Shown here: in pieces, positions 1 to 8,458 of the stretch
How the letters are laid out: each line of letters begins with the position of its first letter
Numbering within the stretch: the stretch's first letter is position 1
Made by a program: the position numbers and the translations under genes
Assembly (NCBI RefSeq): GCF_050717535.1
Contig: NZ_JBOITM010000077.1
Coordinates: 22,514 to 86,513, forward strand
Length of the DNA stretch: 64,000 nt
Reading direction: 5' to 3'
Origin: Clostridium_AD sp050717535
Lineage (GTDB): Bacteria; Bacillota; Clostridia; Clostridiales; Clostridiaceae
Notes under the pieces: generated by a model
What the model saw: the letters and a program-made list of their open reading frames with translations, nothing else
What the model was told of the DNA's origin: nothing
Databases searched by the model: none

Positions 1-1
1 T

Positions 2-70
2 AAATCTATAGCTCCACTAATGGATGCTACTAAGGGTATAAAAGATTTATTGAGCAAAAGATCATTATAA
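2..70 (+). CDS. 3' end of an unidentified protein (partial)
   Basis: An open frame runs from the window edge to a TAA at 68-70 and gives 22 residues ending in GIKDLLSKRSL. The start lies outside the window, so family and function cannot be judged. A strong intrinsic terminator follows 40 bases later, which supports this being the genuine end of a transcribed gene. Confidence 0.5.
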   Translation, partial: KSIAPLMDATKGIKDLLSKRSL

Positions 71-110
71 GTAGTTGTAATTTACAAAATTAATAGAGTA
101 GTACATATAT

Positions 111-160
111 AAAGACTATCATGGTAAAATAATTATTTTACTATGATAGTCTTTATACTT
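111..160 (+). terminator. Intrinsic terminator after the partial gene
   Basis: A 21-bp hairpin (arms 111-131 and 134-154, one G-T wobble) sits 40 bases after the stop of the partial gene. It would end that transcription unit. Confidence 0.75.
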
Positions 161-206
161 GTTCAAAATATCATACTAGCTTTGAATCTTAGATATAAAA
201 ATTTTA

Positions 207-254
207 ATTTAAACTTAGTTTACATACTAATTATTATGTAAACTAAGTTTAAAT
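207..254. repeat. Perfect 20-bp inverted repeat
   Basis: Arms 207-226 and 235-254 are perfectly complementary over 20 bp around an 8-base loop. No T-run follows on either strand, so a plain terminator is less likely than an operator or a processed RNA hairpin. It stands alone between the preceding terminator and the deoD promoter region. Confidence 0.6.
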
Positions 255-354
255 GTAAACCTGCAGAAAATTATTATTTAATATTAAAAAAACAATATAT
301 GTGATATATTGAAATAGAAAACATAGCATATTATATTAATAATTAAAAATTAAG

Positions 355-395
355 TGACATATGTCATTTTTTTATGTAATTAATTTTGATATAAT
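355..395 (+). promoter_or_regulatory. Putative deoD promoter with palindromic operator
   Basis: TATAAT at 390-395 is a good -10 box about 75 bases before deoD. The -35 region is poor. Just upstream lies the perfect 12-bp palindrome TGACATATGTCA (355-366), placed where a repressor or activator would act. The rest of 71-468 shows nothing else beyond the hairpins listed. Confidence 0.45.
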
Positions 396-468
396 AAATC
401 ATGTTTTAATAACATTACTTAATTTACTATATTTTATGAAATCAATATAAGTATAAGGAGGGTTCAAT

Positions 469-1182
469 ATGATACCAACAGCACATATTGAAGTAAAAGA
501 AGAAGGGGTTATAGCAAAAACAGTATTAATGCCAGGAGATCCATTGCGTGCAAAATTTATTGCAGAAACATTTTTACAAAATGTAGAAATGTTTAATAAT
601 GTACGAAATATATTTGGATACACAGGTACATACAAGGGACGTAGAATTTCTGTAATGGCTAGTGGTATGGGGATGCCTAGTATTGGTATCTATTCTTACG
701 AATTATTTAATTTTTATGGGGTAGAAAATATTATTCGCATTGGTTCATGTGGTTCTTATACCGCTGATTTAAATTTATATGATGTAATCCTCTGTACTGA
801 TGCTTGGAGTGAATCTACATACGCAAAAGTTCAAAGTGGCTATGAATATGATACAATTGCTGCATCACTTACTTTAAATAATAAATTAGAGAAAATCGCA
901 AATGATTTAGAAATTAAAGTTCATAAACTTAGAGTCCATTCATCTGATGTATTTTATCGTGAAAATTTTGAGGACTACAAAGATATTTATGAAAAGCATG
1001 GTTGTTCTTCAGTAGAAATGGAATCATTTGCACTATTTCATAATGCAAATATATTGGGTAAGAAAGCAGCTTGTTTATTAACAGTTTCAGATAATTTAGT
1101 AACTCATGAATTAACTACTTCTGAAGAAAGACAAGAATCTTTTACTAGTATGATGAAAATAGCATTAGAAATGGCAGAATAG
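469..1182 (+). CDS. deoD: Purine-nucleoside phosphorylase DeoD-type
   Basis: This enzyme cleaves purine (deoxy)nucleosides with phosphate to free base and (deoxy)ribose-1-phosphate in cytoplasmic purine salvage. The 237-residue length matches the hexameric DeoD family. The N-terminus MIPTAH, the phosphate-binding GDPLRAK (residues 23-29), VEMESFAL near residue 175 and TVSD with the later ERQ (the family's catalytic Asp and Arg) are all present. The start is set by AAGGAGGGT eight bases before the ATG. It has its own terminator and looks monocistronic. It could feed ribose phosphate metabolism, as does the distant rbs operon. Confidence 0.95.
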   Translation: MIPTAHIEVKEEGVIAKTVLMPGDPLRAKFIAETFLQNVEMFNNVRNIFGYTGTYKGRRISVMASGMGMPSIGIYSYELFNFYGVENIIRIGSCGSYTADLNLYDVILCTDAWSESTYAKVQSGYEYDTIAASLTLNNKLEKIANDLEIKVHKLRVHSSDVFYRENFEDYKDIYEKHGCSSVEMESFALFHNANILGKKAACLLTVSDNLVTHELTTSEERQESFTSMMKIALEMAE

Positions 1183-1258
1183 TCAACTGCCAGCTACCTT
1201 AAAGGGTAGTGGCTTTACACTTAAATTTATAAAAATAAAATTTTTGTTTTTACAAACT

Positions 1259-1310
1259 AATAAGAGGTCAGATTTTTAGATTATATCTAAAAATCTGACC
1301 TCTTATTTTT
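1259..1310 (+). terminator. Terminator of deoD
   Basis: Perfect 23-bp arms (1259-1281 and 1285-1307) with a TTT tail form a very stable hairpin about 80 bases after the deoD stop. Confidence 0.85.
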
Positions 1311-1392
1311 GATAATATAAACTACTAAATACTTCTAAGTCGTGTTATACTTGTATAAAAGGGAAATTATGTAAATAAAGGAGTGCTGGGAT

Positions 1393-2424
1393 GTGATAAA
1401 TAAAGGATTATATAAAGAAAAAGAGATTCATGAATCTGTGGATCTGTGTGATTGTGATGGAAAAATAAATGAGGAAAGCATTGGTTGGTCTAGAAATCCA
1501 GTGTTTAATTGCAATATTAAAGGCTCGTGGTTACGAAAGAAGAAATGGAATTATTGGTCTATAACAAATAATGAATGCCTTTTCTCAGTTACTATATCTA
1601 ACATTGACTATCTAGGTATGGCATTTGTATATTTTCTAGATTTTAAAACAAAAGAGTTTGTTGAAAAAACAATTATGACTCCTTTGGGTAGGGGATATTC
1701 AATGCCCAATAGAGTATCAGAGACTGTAACATTTAAAAATTCTAAAATAGAATTATATTTTATAGGGGAAGAAAAGGGTACTCAAATTGTTGCAAAATGT
1801 AATGATTTTATGGGCAAATTAATGGAGGCTAATTTTAATGTAATTTACCCTAAAGGGCATGAGACTTTAAATGTTGTAGTACCATTTAGTAAAAATTCAT
1901 TTCAATTTACCTCAAAACATGAATCTCTTCCCGTGGACGGAATGCTGAAAATTGGTGAAAAGGTATATTCTTTTGATTCAGATAATACATTTGCTTGCCT
2001 TGATTTTGGAAGAGGTATATGGCCGTATAGTGTTAGATGGAACTGGGCTAATGCTTCAGGAATGATAAAAGATAAACGAATAGGGTTTAATCTAGGTGGA
2101 AAGTGGACAGATGGGACAGGCATGACAGAAAACTGCATTATTGTTGATGGTAAAATAACAAAACTCAGTGAAGATGTACTATTTGAATATGATAGCAAAA
2201 ATTTTATGAAATCATGGATTATTAAGACATCTATTACAAATAGAATAAACCTTACATTTGTACCTTTTTATGAAAGAATAGCAAAATCAAATCTTGTTGT
2301 TTTAAAATCAGAAGTGCATCAAATGATTGGCCATTTTTCAGGTAGTATTGATACAGATGTCGGAGAGTGCATTATTATAGATTCTCTTATAGGTTGCTGT
2401 GAGGAACATCTTGGTAAATGGTAA
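1393..2424 (+). CDS. DUF2804 family protein
   Basis: The 343-residue protein has the pattern of the DUF2804 family. It opens with a CDCDGKIN segment, then WSRNPVFNCNI and WLRKKKWNYW, and later DFGRGIWPY and WNWANASG, followed by FNLGGKWTDGTG. The family is widespread in Firmicutes and has no proven function. The many Trp/Gly-rich strands suggest a beta-barrel, lipocalin-like fold (inference). There is no signal peptide. Start: the nearby ATG at 1391 runs straight into TGA, so GTG at 1393 is used, with AAAGGAG nine bases upstream. It stands alone between the deoD terminator and a non-coding RNA. Confidence 0.8.
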   Translation: MINKGLYKEKEIHESVDLCDCDGKINEESIGWSRNPVFNCNIKGSWLRKKKWNYWSITNNECLFSVTISNIDYLGMAFVYFLDFKTKEFVEKTIMTPLGRGYSMPNRVSETVTFKNSKIELYFIGEEKGTQIVAKCNDFMGKLMEANFNVIYPKGHETLNVVVPFSKNSFQFTSKHESLPVDGMLKIGEKVYSFDSDNTFACLDFGRGIWPYSVRWNWANASGMIKDKRIGFNLGGKWTDGTGMTENCIIVDGKITKLSEDVLFEYDSKNFMKSWIIKTSITNRINLTFVPFYERIAKSNLVVLKSEVHQMIGHFSGSIDTDVGECIIIDSLIGCCEEHLGKW

Positions 2425-2501
2425 TAAATCAAATTTTTCATTAATATTTAGAAAAAATTAACAAGTATATTTAATATTAAATTGGTTATCATAATAGTGT
2501 A

Positions 2502-2947
2502 GGGTACAAAACAACTGAGCCAATGCTTATATGTTCATTCAATGAATATATAAACCAGCCAAAGTTTCATTACAAATTTCAAATATTAATTTATATTGAA
2601 ACAGAGGGCGATTTTATACGGTTGGGAAAAGCCGTAATATAGTCGATATAGTAAAACATTTATTATATTATAGTTCCAACCTATCGTATAAAGTCAAGCG
2701 AAGATCACATTGGGTGTTGTAATGAGTTTATATAGCCAAGAGGTTATATATAGTTGTGTAAATATCTTCTATGGTCGAACGAAACATCATCAGTGGTAGT
2801 GATTTGTTTAATTAGGGTCGAAAGATGTTAACTATATAATAAATTATCTATGTTGGTGCTAGGTAAGTTGTTTTGTACCCCCATATTAAAAATTTTATGA
2901 TGAATTTAAATACTAAAAGGAGTAGCAATTATTGCTACTCCTTTTTT
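2502..2947 (+). ncRNA. Large structured non-coding RNA with closed ends
   Basis: No reading frame explains this stretch, yet it is full of pairing. Its ends form a perfect 15-bp helix (2502-2516 with 2866-2880). Inside, tttatacg and gttgg near 2614-2625 pair with ccaac and cgtataaa near 2675-2692. A long stem near 2743-2768 pairs with 2820-2840, and it encloses a further hairpin. A -10-like CATAAT at 2490-2495 would start RNA exactly at G2502, and an intrinsic terminator ends it at about 2947. This looks like a roughly 445-nt independent RNA. The raiA RNA class of Clostridia is one candidate. It does not show RNase P, tmRNA or group II domain V sequences. The class is unassigned. Confidence 0.7.
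2915..2947 (+). terminator. Terminator of the structured RNA
   Basis: Perfect 14-bp arms (2915-2928, 2932-2945) with a short loop, continuing into a run of six T, lie 35 bases after the closing helix of the RNA. Confidence 0.85.
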
Positions 2948-3002
2948 CAAGCTAAGTTGTCATCACCTGATAAATGGCATGTGTTTTATCCAAATTAAAT
3001 TC

Positions 3003-3225
3003 TTACACGTTTACTTTTCGTTTTAAACTTAAGACTTTATAGGCTTCAATAATTAGTACTATTGCAAGAATGAATAACAAAACTGCAAAAGAGTCAAGAA
3101 TAAAATTCTTATTTTCACTGAATATATGTTACTTAATTAGTGGGAATAATGCTGAAAGTGATACTGCAAACATAAAATCATAGGAATTACAGACATAATA
3201 GTTTTCTGAAACTTCCTATATTAAT
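3003..3225 (-). pseudogene. Decayed C-terminal remnant of a CstA-like carbon starvation protein
   Basis: Read on the minus strand, pieces of one membrane protein appear in two frames: TIMSVIPMI, then FMFAVSLSALFPLIK, an in-frame TAA, then FSENKNFILDSFAVLLF, ILAIVLIIEAYKVL and a basic tail ending at a TAA at 3003-3005. The order and hydrophobic pattern resemble the C-terminus of CstA peptide/pyruvate carriers (family judgement from memory). At least one frameshift and one stop break it, and nothing of the N-terminal 400 or more residues is visible. It is a relic, not a gene. Confidence 0.5.
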
Positions 3226-3368
3226 TTAGTAGGTTTATATATAATATATTAAATTGAAATAGAAAATATGAATAAATATTAGGTACTACCTACATGGCAA
3301 GTGACTAAATCAATAAAACTTATAAATAATTGTAATTTTATTGATATATATATAGTCTTTGACGGAGA

Positions 3369-3403
3369 TTGGAGATATATTATATAGTATGATATAATAT
3401 ATC
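3369..3403 (+). promoter_or_regulatory. Promoter overlapped by a perfect palindrome
   Basis: TTGGAG (3369-3374), an 18-base spacer and TATAAT (3393-3398) make a promoter for the 78-residue gene. A perfect inverted repeat, 3374-3385 with 3392-3403 (gatatattatat/atataatatatc), covers spacer and -10. A protein bound there would block RNA polymerase. Confidence 0.5.
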
Positions 3404-3437
3404 TAGAGTAGGAACTATTCTAAGTAAGGAGTGCATT

Positions 3438-3674
3438 ATGAGAAAAGTTTATAAAGACCCAAAAACTTTAGCAACAGCTTTAAGAGATTTAGTAGATTTT
3501 TATTTAGATGGTGTAATTACATATGAAAAACTAAAAGAAAAAATAAATATTTTAATTGATGCAAATGAGGAAAGGCTTTACAAGAATGGCAATATGTCTT
3601 TAAAAATATCTAATATAATAGGCAATTCTGGGGTAGCAATTATTAATAAGGTATTTACAGAAAGACAAAGTTAA
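3438..3674 (+). CDS. Small clostridial protein, TIGR04540-like
   Basis: This 78-residue soluble protein opens MRKVYKDPKTLATALRDLVD. It is mostly helical, and the length and the pattern 'LA..LRDLVD.YLDG.I.YE.L..KI' recall the small TIGR04540 family of Clostridium (from memory, unproven). Its function is unknown. AAGGAG lies eight bases before the ATG. It has its own promoter and terminator. The palindrome over its promoter suggests repression, possibly by itself. Confidence 0.65.
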   Translation: MRKVYKDPKTLATALRDLVDFYLDGVITYEKLKEKINILIDANEERLYKNGNMSLKISNIIGNSGVAIINKVFTERQS

Positions 3675-3692
3675 TTAAATAAAAGCAATGTT

Positions 3693-3727
3693 AACCGTAC
3701 ATCATATAGAGTGTGCGGTTTTTATTT
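3693..3727 (+). terminator. Intrinsic terminator
   Basis: aaccg(taca)...(tgtg)cggtt hairpin at 3693-3720 followed by TTTTTATTT, just after the 78-residue gene. Confidence 0.75.
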
Positions 3728-3814
3728 ACAGAATAATAATTTTCTTGTATATATTCCTAGAAAATTATATAATGTATTAAATGTTAAAATGTTTAAATAG
3801 TAAGGAGTGATAAA

Positions 3815-3946
3815 ATGGCTAAGAATAAACCAGCTTTTCCGTCAAGTAACAATAAATCCTCAAATGATCAGGAATCTAAGGGAGATAACAAAACACCTTT
3901 GCCAACAGCAAAAAAAGCCATAAGGGGTAACTCTAGGGGTCAATAA
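3815..3946 (+). CDS. 43-residue hydrophilic protein
   Basis: ATG at 3815, preceded by TAAGGAGTG at about ten bases, opens a frame of 43 residues starting MAKNKPAFPSSNNKSS and ending in KKAIRGNSRGQ. It is rich in Lys, Asn and Ser, has no hydrophobic core and is probably disordered. A terminator follows at once. The good ribosome site and terminator make it a likely real gene; its function is unknown. It could be a small spore or nucleic-acid-binding protein. Confidence 0.55.
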   Translation: MAKNKPAFPSSNNKSSNDQESKGDNKTPLPTAKKAIRGNSRGQ

Positions 3947-3965
3947 ATAATAGTAAAGATTTAAA

Positions 3966-4015
3966 AAGAGCAGTAGTAACTGACTTTATGTAAGTTACTA
4001 CTGCTCTTATTTTTT
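3966..4015. terminator. Bidirectional terminator between convergent genes
   Basis: Perfect 16-bp arms (3966-3981, 3993-4008) flanked by A-rich and T-rich runs on either side serve the 43-residue gene and the MATE gene, which ends inside the T-run. Confidence 0.8.
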
Positions 4016-5381
4016 AGTCATTATTTCTAATTAGACTTGTCTGCCATCCACCTTTTCTATATAGGTAATATCCGTATAGACATATAATTAAATTACTAGA
4101 GCTCATGGAAATCCATATGCCTGTCGAACCCACCGATGTAAAATATTTAAAAAGCAATATCATAGGAAGTCTTACAAACCATAATCTACTTATCTCCATA
4201 TTCATGGAGTATTTTGTATGACCAGAGCCTTGAAATATTCCTTGGAATACACTAAATATACCCATTAATGGCATTGAAAAAGAAATGTATATTAAATATA
4301 TGATTGCCTGAGCTATAACGTCATTATCGTCCTTAGAACGTATAAAAAAATTTACAATTGGCTTGTCTTGCCAAATCAACACAATACATCCTACAATTGA
4401 AAGGCTTATGGTAAGTTTTAAGGCCTTGGTGAAGGCTTCTTTAACGCGATCTAATTGACCTGAGCCAAGATTTTGCCCTACAATAGCTGTTAATGAAGCA
4501 CCTATACCCATTGCCGGTTGCATAATAAGTGATGTAATTCTATTTACCATACCAAAGGCAGCAAGCGTTGAGGTGCCATAGGATACAATAAAACCATTAA
4601 GTATTATAAAACCAAGAGCAGAACCAGTTTGTCCAATAGCGGATGGTATGGCAATCTTAAATAGTTTCTTTAATATGTGTTTATCAAAAGTAAAATTTTT
4701 AAAGTTGGGTTTTATTTTTGAAGCGGATTTATGAAGTATGTACAATCCAGCGCTTGCAAGAAGAACTTTTGATATAATAGTAGCTACAGGAGCGCCTGCA
4801 ATACCCATATTAAATTTAAATATAAATATAGGGTCTAATATAGCATTTATAATAACACTTATAGAACTTAATATAGTAGGTGTTAGAGTATTCCCTTGTG
4901 CACTCATAATTGCATTAAAACAAAAGAATAAAAATGTAAATGGCATGTCTAAAAATGTAATTTTTAAAAAAATTTCGCTATAATAAGCTAAATCGCCTTT
5001 GGCGCCCATTAGATTAATTATAATTGGGCTTAAGAAATATCCTACAAGGGAAAAGCAAATTGCGCACACAACAGAAATTGCAATAAGCTGAGACGCATAA
5101 TTGGAGGCTTTATCGTATTTTGATGCACCAATAAATTGAGATAAAATTGCTGTTCCTGCAATAAATAATCCAATTCCTATAGAAATGAATAGAAACATAA
5201 CTGGCCATACAAAAGATATTGCTGCAAACTGTATTGAACCTAGTTTACTTACCCAAATTCCATCAATTAAACTGTATAGAGTCTGAATTAAATTACTAAG
5301 CATTATTGGTGCTGCCAAGGTTATTATTACTTTATACATTGGACCTTGCAGTATAAGATTCTTCCTTTCGTTCATATCCAT
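4014..5381 (-). CDS. MATE family multidrug/sodium antiporter
   Basis: This 455-residue, twelve-helix membrane protein exports organic cations or drugs in exchange for Na+ or H+. The N-terminal repeat begins ITLAAPIMLSNLIQTLYSLID with the family's WVSKLG, and the second half has a matching IAIPSAIGQTGSALGFIILN. The length is normal for MATE. The start ATG is preceded by GGGGGATT about seven bases upstream. An alternative ATG lies two codons in. No regulator is adjacent, so the substrate cannot be inferred. Confidence 0.9.
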   Translation of the reverse strand: MDMNERKNLILQGPMYKVIITLAAPIMLSNLIQTLYSLIDGIWVSKLGSIQFAAISFVWPVMFLFISIGIGLFIAGTAILSQFIGASKYDKASNYASQLIAISVVCAICFSLVGYFLSPIIINLMGAKGDLAYYSEIFLKITFLDMPFTFLFFCFNAIMSAQGNTLTPTILSSISVIINAILDPIFIFKFNMGIAGAPVATIISKVLLASAGLYILHKSASKIKPNFKNFTFDKHILKKLFKIAIPSAIGQTGSALGFIILNGFIVSYGTSTLAAFGMVNRITSLIMQPAMGIGASLTAIVGQNLGSGQLDRVKEAFTKALKLTISLSIVGCIVLIWQDKPIVNFFIRSKDDNDVIAQAIIYLIYISFSMPLMGIFSVFQGIFQGSGHTKYSMNMEISRLWFVRLPMILLFKYFTSVGSTGIWISMSSSNLIICLYGYYLYRKGGWQTSLIRNND

Positions 5382-5621
5382 AAATTAATCCCCCATTTTA
5401 GTAAAAAATGATATAATAGTAACGACATTATATATCATATGGTTTTTAAAATAAAGTATGAAGAGTGAAATGATTAATTTATTTACACTATAATTTAAAA
5501 TAAAGAGAGGTTTTATTAATTTTACGTAGAATACTTTACGTGGACTACTTTAAGACAAATACTTAGGTAGAGAAGATGGATTAATATACAATAATTTTGT
5601 TTTTTTTAGAGGAGGAAATTT

Positions 5622-8369
5622 ATGAATTTCAAGATAAGAAGTAATAAAAGTAAGATATTGAGCATTTTTCTTGCGACAATTTTAGTTATGACAGAGTTGT
5701 TTTTGTTCGTGCCGAACGTGCAAACGTTTGCCCTAAGTGGCAAAACAAAGGTAATTATTCATTATGCTAAAACCCCAAGCAGTAATTTAAAATGGAATAT
5801 GTGGTTATGGCCTGATAAAAAAGATGGAAGTGTGTTTGATTTTACTGGCAAGGATGAATTTGGTCAAGTTTGTGAAGCTGAGTTTGATGGAGACCTTAAT
5901 AAAATAGGATTTAGTGTGCGCACAGACGAATGGAAAAAAGACATTACGGATGATAGATTTATTGAAAAATTCAATAAGGGTGTTGGGGAAGTTTGGCTTA
6001 AAGGAGGCGACTCTAAAGTGTACTATTCTGCAGCTGAAGCAGCTGGTAAAAAGGCTACACAGGTTTCTGGGGTGCCTGGAATTATTTTAGGTAAAACAGC
6101 TAAATTCACTAGCGCAAAATTAGATGAAATGACTAGTATAAGCATAGAAACTAATTTGGCATTCCCATTTAGCACAAGCGGAGATGAAGGAATTATAGTT
6201 AAGGGCGATGGCAAGATTTTACCCGTGAAAAAGGTTACAAGCGATGAAGTAATTGATGGGACTACAACAATTGCCAAAATAGAGCTAAGTGAAAATGTGA
6301 ACCTAGGACAAAAACTTACAGTATCTAAGGTAGGTTTTGCAGAAAAAGAAGTAGTGCTTGGGGATGTAATGAAAAGTGCTAGTTTTGATAAAATGTTTTA
6401 TTATGAAGGAAATGATTTAGGTAATACTTATTCTAAAAATAAAACAAGCTTTAGGGTATGGGCACCAACTGCAACAGAAGTAAAGCTTGTAGCATATAAA
6501 AATTGGAATGATAAGATTGGTATTGACACAATTATGAAAAAAGGCGAAAAAGGAACATGGACTTTTGATTTAGATGGAGATCAAAAGAATTTATTTTATA
6601 CATATAAAGTTAACATTGGTGGAGTATGGAACGAGGCTGTAGATCCTTATGCTCGTTCCGTAGCTGCAAATGGAGATAAGGGTGCTGTAATCGACTTAAC
6701 AGAATCAAATCCTGTAGTATGGAAGCCAAGTGAAAAGCCTAATTTTACAAATTTAAATGATGCAATTATATATGAACTACATGTAAGAGATTTTTCTATA
6801 GACAAAAACAGTGGCATGCTAAATAAGGGTAAGTTTCTAGCATTTACAGAGAAAGGAACAAAGGGGACTGATGGTACGCCTACAGGTGTTGATTATTTAA
6901 AGGATTTAGGTGTAACACACGTAGAACTTATGCCAATATTTGATTATGCTAGTGTGGATGAAACTTCAAGTAAGATACAATATAACTGGGGGTACGATCC
7001 TAAAAACTACAATTCACCTGAAGGAAGTTATTCAACTGATCCATATCACCCAGATGCGAGAGTTAAGGAATTGAAGCGTGCAATACAATCTCTTCATGAC
7101 AATGGAATGAGGGTAAATATGGACGTGGTTTATAATCATATGTACAGTAGTGTTAATTCTAATTTCAATAAATTAGTACCAGGATATTTTTTTAGATACA
7201 ATGAAGATGGTTCTGATTCAAATGAAAGTGGTTGTGGAAATACAATAGCTTCAGAGAATTCAATGGCAAGAAAGTTTATTGTTGATTCCGTGATGTATTG
7301 GGCAAAAGAATATAATTTAGATGGATTTAGATTTGATCTCATGGGTCTTATTGATATAAAGACAATGAATGAAGTTAGAAAAAGCCTAAGTAGTTTAAAT
7401 CCATCCATACTTGTTATTGGAGAGGGGTGGAATATGGAAACTACTCTTTTAGAAGATACAAGTGCAACGCAGAAAAATGCCAGTAAAATGCCTCAAATAT
7501 CAATTTTTAACGATACTATTAGAGATGGAATAAAAGGTAGTGTATTCGATGCAAAAGCTAAGGGTTTTGTTAATGGAAAGGCTAATGAAGAGATAGACAT
7601 AAAAAAAGGAATAGTGGGAGGAATAGATTACTCAAGTGATATAACCACTTGGGGGAAAATAGCCCCAGTTCAATCTATTACTTATGTTGAATCCCACGAT
7701 AATAACACATTATGGGATAAACTCCTTCTAACTAACCCAAAAGATACTGCTGAAACAAGATTAAAAATGCACAAAATGGCAGATTCAATGATTCTTACTT
7801 CACAAGGAATCCCGTTTTTCCAAGCGGGACAGGAATTTTTAAGAACAAAAGGTGGAAATAACAACTCCTATAAGTCCAATGATACTGTAAATAAAATTGA
7901 TTGGGCATTAAAATCTAAAAACATTGACACTGTTAATTATTTCAAAGGTTTAATAAAATTAAGAGAGGCACATCCTGCCTTCAGAATGACTACGGCGGAC
8001 ATGATTAAGCAAAATTTGAAATTTTTAATAGTTCCTGAAAATGTGGTTGCATATGACATAGCCCACAATGCTAATATGGATACATGGTCTGACATCGTAG
8101 TTGCCTTCAATGCAAATAAAAAAGATGTAGTAGTTAAATTATCTAAAAAAGCCACTTGGAATATTGTAGTGAATGGAGAAAAAGCAGGAGTTAAAACTAT
8201 AAAACAATTTAAAGGCGATAAATTAGTAGTTCCTGCATTAAGTACTATTGTAATTTATGATGCACAAGAAAATATATTTATGACATTAAGCTTTTGGATT
8301 TATACTATATTAATTTTAGCTGGAATTGCAAGCATAATATGGTTTATAAGGAACAGAAAAAAAGCATAG
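5622..8369 (+). CDS. pulA: Secreted, membrane-anchored type I pullulanase
   Basis: This enzyme hydrolyses alpha-1,6 branch points of pullulan, starch and glycogen outside the cell. Order: signal peptide (about 1-38), CBM41-like starch-binding domain (KVIIHYAKTPSSNLKWNMWLW, from about 42), CBM48-like domain from about 260, then the GH13_14 barrel. The catalytic regions are MDVVYNH (D501), GFRFDLMGL (nucleophile D572), IGEGW (acid/base E601) and VESHDN (D693). YNWGYDP is the pullulanase signature. The extreme C-terminus is a single hydrophobic helix followed by RNRKKA, a stop-transfer anchor rather than an LPXTG signal. The RBS is GAGGAGG. It is the extracellular partner of the cytoplasmic pullulanase at 24.8 kb. 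Confidence 0.93.
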   Translation: MNFKIRSNKSKILSIFLATILVMTELFLFVPNVQTFALSGKTKVIIHYAKTPSSNLKWNMWLWPDKKDGSVFDFTGKDEFGQVCEAEFDGDLNKIGFSVRTDEWKKDITDDRFIEKFNKGVGEVWLKGGDSKVYYSAAEAAGKKATQVSGVPGIILGKTAKFTSAKLDEMTSISIETNLAFPFSTSGDEGIIVKGDGKILPVKKVTSDEVIDGTTTIAKIELSENVNLGQKLTVSKVGFAEKEVVLGDVMKSASFDKMFYYEGNDLGNTYSKNKTSFRVWAPTATEVKLVAYKNWNDKIGIDTIMKKGEKGTWTFDLDGDQKNLFYTYKVNIGGVWNEAVDPYARSVAANGDKGAVIDLTESNPVVWKPSEKPNFTNLNDAIIYELHVRDFSIDKNSGMLNKGKFLAFTEKGTKGTDGTPTGVDYLKDLGVTHVELMPIFDYASVDETSSKIQYNWGYDPKNYNSPEGSYSTDPYHPDARVKELKRAIQSLHDNGMRVNMDVVYNHMYSSVNSNFNKLVPGYFFRYNEDGSDSNESGCGNTIASENSMARKFIVDSVMYWAKEYNLDGFRFDLMGLIDIKTMNEVRKSLSSLNPSILVIGEGWNMETTLLEDTSATQKNASKMPQISIFNDTIRDGIKGSVFDAKAKGFVNGKANEEIDIKKGIVGGIDYSSDITTWGKIAPVQSITYVESHDNNTLWDKLLLTNPKDTAETRLKMHKMADSMILTSQGIPFFQAGQEFLRTKGGNNNSYKSNDTVNKIDWALKSKNIDTVNYFKGLIKLREAHPAFRMTTADMIKQNLKFLIVPENVVAYDIAHNANMDTWSDIVVAFNANKKDVVVKLSKKATWNIVVNGEKAGVKTIKQFKGDKLVVPALSTIVIYDAQENIFMTLSFWIYTILILAGIASIIWFIRNRKKA

Positions 8370-8392
8370 GATTATAACACATTGTTTTTTTT

Positions 8393-8426
8393 ACAAGGTC
8401 TTTATATTAAAATATAAGGACCTTGT
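8393..8426 (+). terminator. Terminator of pulA
   Basis: 16-bp arms 8393-8408 and 8411-8426 with one wobble form a hairpin between pulA and the next gene. The T-tail is weak, so partial read-through is possible. Confidence 0.65.
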
Positions 8427-8458
8427 AATAGTTTATTCATTATCAAGGAGATGCTAAA

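Noticed and set aside
2502..2880. Reading the structured element as a MITE or group II intron because of its terminal inverted repeats
   Set aside because: No target-site duplication flanks it, there is no internal frame, no domain V-like sequence, and a promoter-like box plus terminator fit an RNA gene better.
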